Assembly (NCBI GenBank): GCA_016210435.1
Contig: JACQUF010000245.1
Location: 1-14,360, forward strand
Direction of reading: 5' to 3'
Origin: Chloroflexota bacterium
GTDB taxonomy: Bacteria > Chloroflexota > Dehalococcoidia > Lucifugimonadales > Lucifugimonadaceae
Length of the DNA stretch: 14,360 nt
This document shows positions 7,076 to 13,494 of the stretch, piece after piece. A program made the translations under genes and the position numbers. Within the stretch, counting starts at the first letter, position 1, and every line of letters begins with the position of its first letter. The notes beneath the pieces were generated by a model. That model was not told the origin of the DNA and did not search any database. It saw nothing but the letters and a program-made list of their open reading frames with translations.

Positions 7076-8671
7076 TCACCAGGATCCCGGCTGGCCAGGC
7101 ACGCTCCCAGGCGCCTTCGTCGATTCCAGCTGATGGATTGCCCGCGGCATCTCGGCCAATACGTCACCTGCGCTTGCCGAGGTCGCGCCAACGCGTTCTC
7201 TAACGAACTCGCCCGCAAGGCCGTGGGCGTACACGGCCAGCGTGGCCGCGTCAAACGTGGCCAACCCCTGCGCCAGGAATCCGGCCACGGCGCCCGCAAG
7301 CACATCTCCCGTGCCGCCTCTGGCGAGCGCGGCGTTGGCCCAGGGACTGACGCGGGCGCGGCCGTCGGGATTGGCAATGATCGTGCAGGCGCCCTTGAGG
7401 ATCACCACGTAGCCGAACTTCTTCGCAGCGGCGCGCGCCGTCTCTAGCCGGTCCTTCTGGACGTCCGAGACCGTCGAGTCGAGCAGCCTGGCCATTTCAC
7501 CCGGATGAGGCGTCAGGATGCCGGGTCGTTTCATTTGGTTCCACCATCCATCGATGCGGGCAAGCGCGTTGAGGCCGTCGGCATCAAGGACTAGCGGGAT
7601 TTGCGGCAGCGGCCCCTGGATCAGCCTTCGCAGCATCGGGCCGATGTACGGCGTTTGTCCCAGCCCGGGGCCTATCAGCATGGCGGTGACTCGCTCACAG
7701 GATTGAAGGATCTGCTTTCCGGCTACTTCGGGATCGGGCGCGCCCGGCTCGCTCTCGACAAGCGGAAGGTAGGTTGCTTCCGCGAGTCGCGCCGAGATTA
7801 TCTCTGCAATCGATCTCGGGGCAGCGAGAGTGACGATGCCGGCGCCTGCACGGCCCGCGGCAGCCGCCGCAAGATATGCCGCCCCTACGTAGTTCTTGGA
7901 CCCTCCGACGATCATTGCCCGGCCGTACGTGCCCTTGTTCGAGGAGATCGGCCGGTCCGGAAGGAACGAGCTTGCGAGATTCCCGGTGATCAGTTCCGTC
8001 TGTACGTCGCCGTCCAGTCCCGGAGGAACCCCGATATCGAGCACGACGACGTTCCGGGAGGGATCAACAATCGGGCGCAGGTAAAGGCCAATCTTCGGCG
8101 CCCCGAGCGTCAGGACCACGTCCCCCCGCAGGCCGTTCGGATCGAGCTCGCCGGTATCGGCATCGAGCCCGGTCTGAACGTCCAGGGAGACAACTAGGCT
8201 CCGGGTTTCCTCCGCCGCCCATCTGACGACCCTGATCTCATCGCTGACCGGCGGAATGAGAGAGCGGGCACGACCGATCCCGAGGATCGCGTCGAGGATG
8301 ACGTGGGAGCTGCGAGCCATGCGCTCCAGCTCGGTGAACCCCGGGTCGTCATTGGCGAGAACGAATCTGGCGCCGGCTTCAGTTGCAAGGCGGCCCATTG
8401 GATCGGGGTCCGGGCGGCTGATGCATATGTAGCATGTGACGTTCGCGCCCCACCGGCTGAGGTGCCGGGCCGCGACCAGGCCATCGCCGCCGTTGTTCCC
8501 GGGGCCGACCAGGACAAGGATGCGCCGGGTGAGCAGCCGTCCGCCGAGGCGCCTGGCGATCCACTGAGCCACGGCCAGTCCCGCGTTCTCCATCAGGGCG
8601 TCCGTCGGCACGCCCGCTTCGACCGACCGGTTCTCGAGGGCGCGCATCTCTTCCTGCGTGACGATTTTCAT
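7076..8671 (-). CDS. nnrDE: Bifunctional NAD(P)H-hydrate epimerase / ADP- or ATP-dependent dehydratase
   Basis: This fusion enzyme repairs hydrated NADH and NADPH: the N-terminal half epimerises R-NAD(P)HX, and the C-terminal half dehydrates the S form using a nucleotide. It has 531 residues from ATG 8671. Epimerase (about 1-225): GPGNNGGDG (56-64), DAILGIG (127-133) and DVQTGLDAD (164-172), where most homologues have D-x-P-S/T-G. Dehydratase (about 240-515): NKGTYGRAMIVGGS (245-258), IGPGLG (333-338), LDADGLNAL, LTPHPGEM (386-393) and GGTGDVLAG (452-460). No Shine-Dalgarno precedes ATG 8671 or the adjacent GTG 8674; a CATAAT hexamer lies eight bases upstream. The 3' end is four bases inside an in-frame upstream start for coaX (GTGA). 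nnrDE commonly sits beside acpS; here a lipoprotein gene separates them. Confidence 0.95.
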   Translation of the reverse strand: MKIVTQEEMRALENRSVEAGVPTDALMENAGLAVAQWIARRLGGRLLTRRILVLVGPGNNGGDGLVAARHLSRWGANVTCYICISRPDPDPMGRLATEAGARFVLANDDPGFTELERMARSSHVILDAILGIGRARSLIPPVSDEIRVVRWAAEETRSLVVSLDVQTGLDADTGELDPNGLRGDVVLTLGAPKIGLYLRPIVDPSRNVVVLDIGVPPGLDGDVQTELITGNLASSFLPDRPISSNKGTYGRAMIVGGSKNYVGAAYLAAAAAGRAGAGIVTLAAPRSIAEIISARLAEATYLPLVESEPGAPDPEVAGKQILQSCERVTAMLIGPGLGQTPYIGPMLRRLIQGPLPQIPLVLDADGLNALARIDGWWNQMKRPGILTPHPGEMARLLDSTVSDVQKDRLETARAAAKKFGYVVILKGACTIIANPDGRARVSPWANAALARGGTGDVLAGAVAGFLAQGLATFDAATLAVYAHGLAGEFVRERVGATSASAGDVLAEMPRAIHQLESTKAPGSVPGQPGSW

Positions 8672-8679
8672 CACGCGGA

Positions 8680-8685
8680 ATTATG
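8680..8685 (-). promoter_or_regulatory. Candidate -10 element giving a near-leaderless nnrDE message
   Basis: CATAAT (8685-8680, minus strand) matches TATAAT at five of six positions and ends eight bases before ATG 8671. A transcript starting six to eight bases on would begin at or within a few bases of the GTG/ATG start, and there is no Shine-Dalgarno in between. No convincing -35 or TG extension is present, so this is weaker than the coaX site. Confidence 0.4.
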
Positions 8686-8717
8686 CGCCGGCCCTCCCTG
8701 ACACTTCCGCCTCTCCC

Positions 8718-9905
8718 CTATTGCGCGCAGCTTGGGATTTCCAACTTCGAGAACTCGCGGTCCACACCGTAAGTGACCTGCCGCTCTCCGGACTTGAACT
8801 GATCGGCGGCGAGCACGAGCAGCCAGTATCCGGTATCGCCAGGGTTCTTGGCATGGCCTTCGCCATACTTCGCGGCGAAGTACGTATGAAGATGCGGGAA
8901 GTCCGCGGACGGTTGCTTCTCTTTGCAAAATTCCCCGCGCACTCCCATGCCGAGATAGCGGAGCGCGGTAGCCTCGTCCGGGTTCGACTTATCGAATTGC
9001 AGGAAGATGAAGGCGTTCTCGCTGACCCACTTCGAGAAGCGCGGCGCGACCTGGCCTCCGAACAGGACCTGCTCGTTGAACAGCGAGATGAGTTGTTTGA
9101 TCTCTTCCTTCGTGAGCTTGCCAGCCTGTGGCGGCGCAAAGTCGACGGCCGGAGGGTATCCGCCGCAGCCGGGAATGTCGGTAAGAAGCGAGAACTGGTA
9201 GTCGACGCCTGGCTTGATCGTCTTGCTTGCGGACACGATCTCATCGGGCGCGGCCCACGTCATCCAGTAGCCCTGGGCGCCAGGCTGGCCGCCGTGGCCT
9301 TCGGAGTACTTCGCCGCGCTATAGCGGTGGAAGTGTGTGAAGCTGCCCTTTTCCGCATCAGCACGTGACTCCTGGCAGAACACGCTCTTGACGCCCACCC
9401 CGATGTATCGCAGCGCATTGATCTCTTCGACTTTCGAGGTATTGAACTGAAGGAACATGAACGCGTTGTCGTTCACCCAGCGGGCGAACCGCGGGGAGGT
9501 CTGGCCACCCGTAAAGATCTCATCGCCGAATGCCGCCACCAGGGCCTTTGCGGTGGCCGGGCTGAGCTTTACCCCGGCCGGTGTCGGCGCAGGGGTTGGG
9601 GTCGCCGCGGGCACCGGAGTGGCGGTGGGCGCGGGGGTACTTGTGGGCGCCGGTGTGGGCGTGCTGGTGGGGATCGGCGTCGGGGTTGCAGTCGGGACCG
9701 GAATGGGTGTTGCGGTGGGCGCGGGCGTAGCGGTCGCCGCGGGGGCAGCCTGCTGCGTTGCCGTGGGCTGTGAAGCGGGGGGCGTCTCGCCCGCGCAGGC
9801 GGCTAATACGATCAGGCCGATAGCAAGCAACGGGAAGCGTCTCGAATGCGGCCTGGTCCCGGTTGGCGACCGCTGCGACCAGAGCTTCGTCTGAGGCCGC
9901 GGCAT
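8718..9905 (-). CDS. Secreted lipoprotein with Thr/Pro linker and two tandem homologous domains
   Basis: This 395-residue protein has a basic n-region, a short hydrophobic stretch ([10 protein letters not shown]) and an LAAC lipobox with C37 as the lipidated residue. Residues 41-112 form a surface linker of TP, ATP and APT repeats. Two copies of an unnamed domain of about 130 residues follow (about 115-247 and 264-393). Shared features are GGQ-x-x-PRF-x-x-WV-x-x-NAF-x-FLQF, ALRY-x-G-x-GV, FC, then H-x-H-x-Y-x-AAKY-x-EGH and GYW. Each copy has two cysteines at matching places (C177/C247, C327/C393), a likely disulphide, and a histidine trio (H191, H193, H204; H338, H340, H351) that could bind a metal or ligand. 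ATG 9905 is the first in-frame start but has no strong ribosome site; its first 23 codons overlap an ECF sigma remnant in another frame. Function unknown. Confidence 0.85.
   Translation of the reverse strand: MPRPQTKLWSQRSPTGTRPHSRRFPLLAIGLIVLAACAGETPPASQPTATQQAAPAATATPAPTATPIPVPTATPTPIPTSTPTPAPTSTPAPTATPVPAATPTPAPTPAGVKLSPATAKALVAAFGDEIFTGGQTSPRFARWVNDNAFMFLQFNTSKVEEINALRYIGVGVKSVFCQESRADAEKGSFTHFHRYSAAKYSEGHGGQPGAQGYWMTWAAPDEIVSASKTIKPGVDYQFSLLTDIPGCGGYPPAVDFAPPQAGKLTKEEIKQLISLFNEQVLFGGQVAPRFSKWVSENAFIFLQFDKSNPDEATALRYLGMGVRGEFCKEKQPSADFPHLHTYFAAKYGEGHAKNPGDTGYWLLVLAADQFKSGERQVTYGVDREFSKLEIPSCAQ
9570..9785 (-). repeat. Short imperfect repeats encoding the Ala/Thr/Pro linker
   Basis: A GC-rich array of imperfect 6- to 18-base units (variants of ACxCCxGCx on the coding strand) encodes ATP, TPAPT and TPTP units of the lipoprotein linker, residues 41-112. 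Such arrays change length by slippage or recombination, so linker length may vary between strains. The opposite strand reads as a Val/Gly-rich frame, which is only an artefact of the repeat. Confidence 0.75.
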
Positions 9906-9924
9906 CGACCTGGCGGCCGTTCAT
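9835..9924 (-). pseudogene. 5' remnant of an ECF sigma factor gene
   Basis: ATG 9924 overlaps the acpS stop by four bases (ATGA) and has GGAG about eight bases upstream, as a translationally coupled gene should. The 30 codons read [11 protein letters not shown], then [19 protein letters not shown], which closely resembles the start of ECF sigma region 2 (D-E-x-L-V-A-x-V-x-x-x-D-x-x-AFE-x-L-Y). Right after AFETL the similarity stops, and the lipoprotein signal peptide begins in another frame. Most of the sigma gene appears deleted, with the junction near 9835. Chance resemblance is possible but unlikely, given both the sequence and the start overlap. Confidence 0.65.
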
Positions 9925-10295
9925 GCCGGTTCTCCGGTCTCGCCAACGCATGATGCCACTGCGTACTGCCTCGAATGCGCCAGGCTGATCGCGATACGCA
10001 CGATCCCCAGTTTCGCGGCAACCGCTGCGGCCCGGTTGTGCAGTACAACCTCCGGTGCGCGTCCGCGCTGGCGCACGATCTCGATCTCTCTCCACGCAAC
10101 TCCGCGAACGCCGGTCCCGAGCAGCTTCATGACGGCCTCTTTGGCAGCAAAACGGCTCGCAAGCTGAGGGCCGCGGCCGCGGCAGTAGACCCTCTCGGCC
10201 GGCGTGTAGATACGGTTGAGAAACCTTTCCCCGTAGCAGGCATAGGCCGCCTCGATGCGGTCGATTTCGATGATGTCGATGCCGACGAAAACCAT
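9921..10295 (-). CDS. acpS: Holo-[acyl-carrier-protein] synthase
   Basis: AcpS transfers 4'-phosphopantetheine from CoA to a serine of acyl carrier protein, activating fatty acid synthesis. The product has 124 residues, the usual size of this trimeric enzyme. It starts MVFVGIDIIEIDRI, with the magnesium-binding Asp at D7. LASRFAAKEAVMKLLGTG (46-62) carries the second metal ligand E53 and catalytic Lys. ISLAHSRQYAVA (103-114) matches the family's SlSHt-x-x-yA end. ATG 10295 has a weak GGGGA seven bases upstream; GTG 10316 is in frame but poorly placed. The 5' leader contains composite repeat copy E. The stop overlaps the ATG of the sigma remnant. Its product links to the CoA genes further along the strand. 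Confidence 0.95.
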   Translation of the reverse strand: MVFVGIDIIEIDRIEAAYACYGERFLNRIYTPAERVYCRGRGPQLASRFAAKEAVMKLLGTGVRGVAWREIEIVRQRGRAPEVVLHNRAAAVAAKLGIVRIAISLAHSRQYAVASCVGETGEPA

Positions 10296-10309
10296 GCTGA
10301 TTCCCCGCC

Positions 10310-10402
10310 CCCTCACCTCCCGCTCCTTCCTTCGACTCCGCTCAGGGCAGGCTGGCTCAGGACACCGCCTCTCCGGGGCGGGGGGGCTTCGCGAGGCGAG
10401 GG
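10310..10402. repeat. Composite intergenic repeat, copy E
   Basis: In order on the + strand: CCCTCACC (10310-10317), TTCGACTCCGCTCAGGGCAG (10331-10350), CTCAGGACA (10356-10364), CTCTCC (10369-10374) and a G-run ending in GCGAGGG. Blocks and order match copy C after valS. The TTCGACTCCGCTCAGGGC unit resembles a short repeat I recall as common between genes in many bacteria. This copy fills most of the acpS-folD spacer and would lie in the acpS leader RNA. Confidence 0.6.
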
Positions 10403-10415
10403 AATGCTAGCATTC
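10402..10415. promoter_or_regulatory. Palindromic extended -10 element between acpS and folD
   Basis: GAATGCTAGCATTC is a perfect 14-base palindrome. Because of the symmetry, each strand reads TGCTAGCAT, an extended -10 (TGn plus TAGCAT, four of six matches including T1, A2 and T6). On the + strand, transcription would start near 10420, about 12 bases before the folD ribosome site. On the minus strand it would start near 10397, giving acpS a leader of about 100 bases. Neither side has a clear -35. It could also be an operator for a dimeric regulator. Confidence 0.45.
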
Positions 10416-10431
10416 GGCCGTCGACCACTTC

Positions 10432-10450
10432 GGAGGAGGTTCGAGAGATC
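10432..10450 (+). promoter_or_regulatory. folD ribosome site with ATC start codon
   Basis: GGAGGAGG (10432-10439) is the strongest Shine-Dalgarno in the window. Eight bases later comes ATC (10448-10450), in frame with VARVIDG. No standard start codon lies at a suitable distance in this frame. The ATG at 10467-10469 is in a different frame and does not lead into FolD. Confidence 0.65.
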
Positions 10451-11338
10451 GTAGCGCGCGTCATCGATGGAACGGCGATCGCGGCGCGCGTGCGCGCCAG
10501 GCTCGCAGGCGAGATTGAGGCATTCACGAAGCGGTTCGGGATAGCGCCTAGTCTCTCCGTGGTGCTCGTAGGCGAGGACCCCGCGTCGGTTACCTACGTC
10601 GGGGCCAAGGAAAAGGCTTCCCGGGAGGCGGGCATGATTAGCGAGGCGGTACGCCTTCCCGCAACTTCGAGCAAGGACCGGGTGATTACCGCAGTCGAAT
10701 CCTTGAATCGGGACCCCGCGCGCCAGGGCATCCTGGTCCAGCTTCCTCTCCCACGCCACATCGATCCGGATGTCGTCGTGCAGGCGATCGACCCCACAAA
10801 GGACGTCGATGGCCTGCATCCTTACAACCTTGGACTGCTCCTGGCTGGCAGGCCTCGCTTTGCTCCGGCCACTCCGTCAGGCATCCAACAACTCCTCATC
10901 GAAGAGAACGTCGAGACGTCAGGCGCACACGTCGTCATCTGCGGGCGCAGCAACATCGTCGGCCGGCCCCTCGCCGCGATCTTGCTCGGCCGTGGGAAGG
11001 GCGCCAATTCGACCGTGACGGTCTGCCACACCGGAACCCGTGACTTGAAGGTCATCACCCGTTCGGCCGATATCCTCGTCGCGGCGGCGGGCCAGCCAGA
11101 CTTGATCCGCGGCGACATGATCCGGCCCGGGGCGGTCGTGATCGATGTCGGTGTGAACCGAATCAATGACCCCGGCAGGAAATCCGGGTTTCGCCTGGTG
11201 GGGGACGTCAAATTCGACGAGGCGGTCGATGTGGCGTCGCTCATCACCCCGGTGCCGGGTGGTGTGGGCCCCATGACGATCGCAATGCTCTTGCGAAATA
11301 CCCTCGTAGCGGCACTGGCCTCCCGAGCCGGGAAATAG
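10448..11338 (+). CDS. folD: Bifunctional methylenetetrahydrofolate dehydrogenase/cyclohydrolase
   Basis: FolD interconverts 5,10-methylene-, methenyl- and 10-formyl-tetrahydrofolate with NADP. From the proposed start at 10448 it has 296 residues. VARVIDGTAIAARVRARL opens it. The catalytic SVTYVGAKEKAS gives Y50 and K54, the same numbers as in E. coli FolD. QGILVQLPLP, DVDGLHP, the nucleotide-binding CGRSNIVGRP and the closing TPVPGGVGPMTIAML are all canonical. The frame has no ATG, GTG or TTG upstream of GTG 10490. That GTG lacks a ribosome site and would remove the conserved VIDG strand. A very strong Shine-Dalgarno, GGAGGAGG (10432-10439), stands eight bases before an ATC at 10448, exactly where Met should be. 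An AUC start is therefore proposed; an ATG-to-ATC sequence error is the alternative. If only standard starts are allowed, the start becomes 10490. Confidence 0.93.
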   Translation: MVARVIDGTAIAARVRARLAGEIEAFTKRFGIAPSLSVVLVGEDPASVTYVGAKEKASREAGMISEAVRLPATSSKDRVITAVESLNRDPARQGILVQLPLPRHIDPDVVVQAIDPTKDVDGLHPYNLGLLLAGRPRFAPATPSGIQQLLIEENVETSGAHVVICGRSNIVGRPLAAILLGRGKGANSTVTVCHTGTRDLKVITRSADILVAAAGQPDLIRGDMIRPGAVVIDVGVNRINDPGRKSGFRLVGDVKFDEAVDVASLITPVPGGVGPMTIAMLLRNTLVAALASRAGK

Positions 11339-11345
11339 CACTTCA

Positions 11346-11356
11346 TATAGTAGAAT
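11346..11356 (+). promoter_or_regulatory. Candidate promoter for the pdh genes
   Basis: Two overlapping -10-like hexamers lie eight bases after the folD stop: TATAGT (11346-11351) and TAGAAT (11351-11356), each five of six matches to TATAAT. AT-rich DNA is rare in this window, which adds weight. No good -35 is visible upstream. Transcription would start near 11358-11363, leaving a leader of about 120 bases before pdhA. Confidence 0.45.
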
Positions 11357-11403
11357 CAGCCGGTTGAGCCCTGCCGATTTTGTCCGTTCACAGCGATCCT
11401 TGG

Positions 11404-11459
11404 ACCAGCTTCCTGGTGCCCTCGGGAGGCGCCGCGTCCGCTCCCCCCGTGGGAGACGC
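11404..11459 (+). other. Structured 5' leader of pdhA
   Basis: The leader holds ACCAG-CTTC-CTGGT (11404-11417). A GGTGCC/GGCGCC pair shares bases with it, so the two hairpins exclude each other. A second hairpin joins GCGT and CTCCC (11434-11445) to GGGAG and ACGC (11451-11459), ending 15 bases before the ribosome site. There is no T tract and no T-box, so an attenuator is not shown. It may only protect the RNA. Confidence 0.35.
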
Positions 11460-11483
11460 TAGATTCTGCTTCCAGAGGGGTTG

Positions 11484-12458
11484 ATGAAGGTACTCGAACG
11501 CGCAAGAAAGACCGAGCTGGCCGAACTCTATCGCCAGATGTATCGCATCCGCGTTTTCGAGGAAAAGTGCGGCGAGCTCTACGCACGTGGCCTGATCAGG
11601 GGCTTCCTTCACATCTACATCGGCCAGGAAGCCAACGCCGTGGGCGCGATGTCCGTCCTCCGGCCTGAAGACTACGTCGTCACCCATTACCGGGATCACG
11701 GGCAGGCCCTGGCACGGGGGCTAGACGCGGGGCGGTGCATGGCAGAGCTCTTTGGCAGAGCCACCGGCGTCAGCCGCGGCAAGGGCGGCTCCATGCACCT
11801 CTTCGATGCCCAGAAGAACTTCGTCGGCGGGCACGCGATCGTCGCCGGGCACTTTCCCCTCGCTACGGGACTCGCGCTGGCGGCGCAATACAAGCGCGAG
11901 GACCGCGTCGTCCTGACGTTCTTTGGCGACGGCGCGGTCAACCAGGGCGTATTTCATGAGACCTTCAATCTGGCAGCTCTCTGGAAGCTGCCGATTGTTT
12001 TCTTCCTGGAAAACAACCTCTACGGCATGGGCTCGGCAATCGGACGCGTGCGCTCCGGCGGTGCTGATTTCCAGGACGCTGGCAAGCCGTACGGTATCGA
12101 GTGCGTGGTAATCGACGGCATGGACGTAATGGCCGTTCGGGAGGCGACCCAGGCGGCAGTCCACCACGCGAGGTCCGGAAAGGGACCCGCGTTCATCGAG
12201 TCCAAGACATTCCGTTTCCATGGCCACTCGATGGCCGATCCCGTGAAATACCGCGGCGACGAGGAGGAGGAACGCTGGAAGCGGCGGGACCCACTCCATA
12301 CGTTCCCAAGGATGCTCCTCGAACTCGGTCTGGCGACCGACAAGGACATCGAGAAGATCAAGGCCGAAGCGGAGGCCGAGATCGACGCGGCCATCAAGTT
12401 TGCTGAGGACAGTCCGTGGCCCGCGCCCGAGGCTCTGTACGAGGACATCTATGCCTGA
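11484..12458 (+). CDS. pdhA: Pyruvate dehydrogenase E1 component, alpha subunit
   Basis: E1 uses thiamine diphosphate to decarboxylate pyruvate and pass the acetyl group to the lipoyl arm of E2. This is the alpha chain of an alpha2beta2 E1, with 324 residues. The thiamine-binding motif runs from GDG (148-150) to NN (177-178). IYIGQEA (44-50), THYRDHG (67-73) and GKGGSMH (99-105) are typical, and FRFHGHSMADPVKYR is the conserved active-site loop. LENNLYGMGSAI fits pyruvate-type rather than branched-chain E1, though substrate cannot be proved here. The segment HAIVAGHFPLATG has His where many relatives have Gln. ATG 11484 has AGAGGGG a few bases upstream; the TTG just before it is less likely. 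The stop overlaps pdhB by eight bases, so the two subunits are translated together. Confidence 0.93.
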   Translation: MKVLERARKTELAELYRQMYRIRVFEEKCGELYARGLIRGFLHIYIGQEANAVGAMSVLRPEDYVVTHYRDHGQALARGLDAGRCMAELFGRATGVSRGKGGSMHLFDAQKNFVGGHAIVAGHFPLATGLALAAQYKREDRVVLTFFGDGAVNQGVFHETFNLAALWKLPIVFFLENNLYGMGSAIGRVRSGGADFQDAGKPYGIECVVIDGMDVMAVREATQAAVHHARSGKGPAFIESKTFRFHGHSMADPVKYRGDEEEERWKRRDPLHTFPRMLLELGLATDKDIEKIKAEAEAEIDAAIKFAEDSPWPAPEALYEDIYA

Positions 12459-13428
12459 GATCACGATCAGGGATGCCCTCCAGCGCGGCCTGCGGGAAGC
12501 CCTGGACAACGACCCCAACGTCTACCTCATGGGTGAGGACATCGGGGCTTATGGTGGGGCCTATTCCGTGACCGCCGGATTCCTCGAGGACTACGGTCCG
12601 GAACGGGTGCGCGATGTCCCGATTTCGGAGAACACATTTATCGGAACCGCTCTCGGCTCTGCCGTAGGCGGCCTGCGGCCTGTTGTCGAGTTCATGTCGA
12701 TCAGTTTCTCGCTGCTCGCGTTCGACCAGATGATCAACATCGGCGCCTCAATCCGCTACATGTCCGGCGGGCAGTTCAAGGTGCCGGTCGTGATCCGGGC
12801 GCCGACAGGCGCGGGAATTCAGCTCGCGGCGACGCACTCTCACATGTTCGAAAACTGGCTGGCTTCGGTGCCCGGCTTCAGGGTCGTTGCCGCGTCAACT
12901 CCCTACGACGCGCTGGGGCTGCTTCGATCAGCGTTGAAGGACGACAACCCCGTCATCATGGCGGAACATGTCCAGCTTTACGGCAAACGCGGCGAAGTGC
13001 CAGACGAGTACTTCACCATCCCCCTCGGCAAGGCTGACGTCAAACGCACCGGTGAAGACATCACGATCGTCGCCTTCTCACACGGCGTGGTCATCGCGAT
13101 GGATGCTGCCGGCAAGCTGGCCGAGAACGGCGTGAAGGCCGAAGTCATCGACCTTCGGTCCCTGCGCCCCCTTGATATCGAGACGGTGCTGAAGTCGGTT
13201 GCAAAGACGCACCGGGCGGCGCTCATCGACGAGAACTGGCGCACCTGCGGGTACATGGCGGAAGTCTCCGCCCAGATCTCGGAAAAGGGTTTCGACCTGC
13301 TTGACGGCCCGGTGGCGCGTGTGGCGAGCGAGGACGTTCCCGCTCCCTATTCCCGGCCGCTTGAGCAGATGATGCTCCCGAACGTGAACAGGGTTCTGAA
13401 GGCGATCGAAGAGAACTACGGGATCTAG
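12451..13428 (+). CDS. pdhB: Pyruvate dehydrogenase E1 component, beta subunit
   Basis: This is the beta chain of E1, which completes the thiamine diphosphate site and binds E2. It has 325 residues. LMGEDIGAYGGAYSVT (25-40) carries the glutamate that activates the cofactor. DVPISENTFIGTALGSAVGGLRPVVE, RYMSGGQFKVPVVIRAPTG, and AATHSHMFENWLASVPGFRVVAASTPYDA follow the family order. The C-terminal domain carries VEVIDLRSLRPLD-type residues (VIDLRSLRPLDIETVLKS). ATG 12451 has GAGGA five bases upstream and overlaps the end of pdhA by eight bases (ATGCCTGA). A longer frame from 12400 only reads pdhA sequence in another frame. The next gene starts 66 bases on; the gap holds only a weak six-pair hairpin (13434-13456). 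Confidence 0.95.
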   Translation: MPEITIRDALQRGLREALDNDPNVYLMGEDIGAYGGAYSVTAGFLEDYGPERVRDVPISENTFIGTALGSAVGGLRPVVEFMSISFSLLAFDQMINIGASIRYMSGGQFKVPVVIRAPTGAGIQLAATHSHMFENWLASVPGFRVVAASTPYDALGLLRSALKDDNPVIMAEHVQLYGKRGEVPDEYFTIPLGKADVKRTGEDITIVAFSHGVVIAMDAAGKLAENGVKAEVIDLRSLRPLDIETVLKSVAKTHRAALIDENWRTCGYMAEVSAQISEKGFDLLDGPVARVASEDVPAPYSRPLEQMMLPNVNRVLKAIEENYGI

Positions 13429-13494
13429 CCCCGATCGGCACCCTCTGCGAGCCGATGCCGGCTGCAGATTGGGCGGGGCAAGGGGGACCTGGCG

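Noticed and set aside
7000..7079. GTG 7079 as the coaX start
   Set aside because: The GTGA overlap with nnrDE is attractive, but the 27 extra residues are not conserved in type III pantothenate kinases and would contain the perfect extended -10. Kept as an alternative only.
9457..9894. Plus-strand Val/Gly repeat frame opposite the lipoprotein
   Set aside because: The VG/AG repeats are just the reverse reading of the Thr/Pro linker array; no start signal or domain.
9520..10095. Full protein-coding gene in the sigma-remnant frame
   Set aside because: Upstream of ATG 9924 it is a shadow of acpS. After AFETL it reads Arg/His/Gly-rich shadow sequence of the lipoprotein linker. Only 30 codons look real.
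11357..11483. A second T-box or known riboswitch before pdhA
   Set aside because: No AGGGTGG-type T-box, specifier motif or terminator T run is present.
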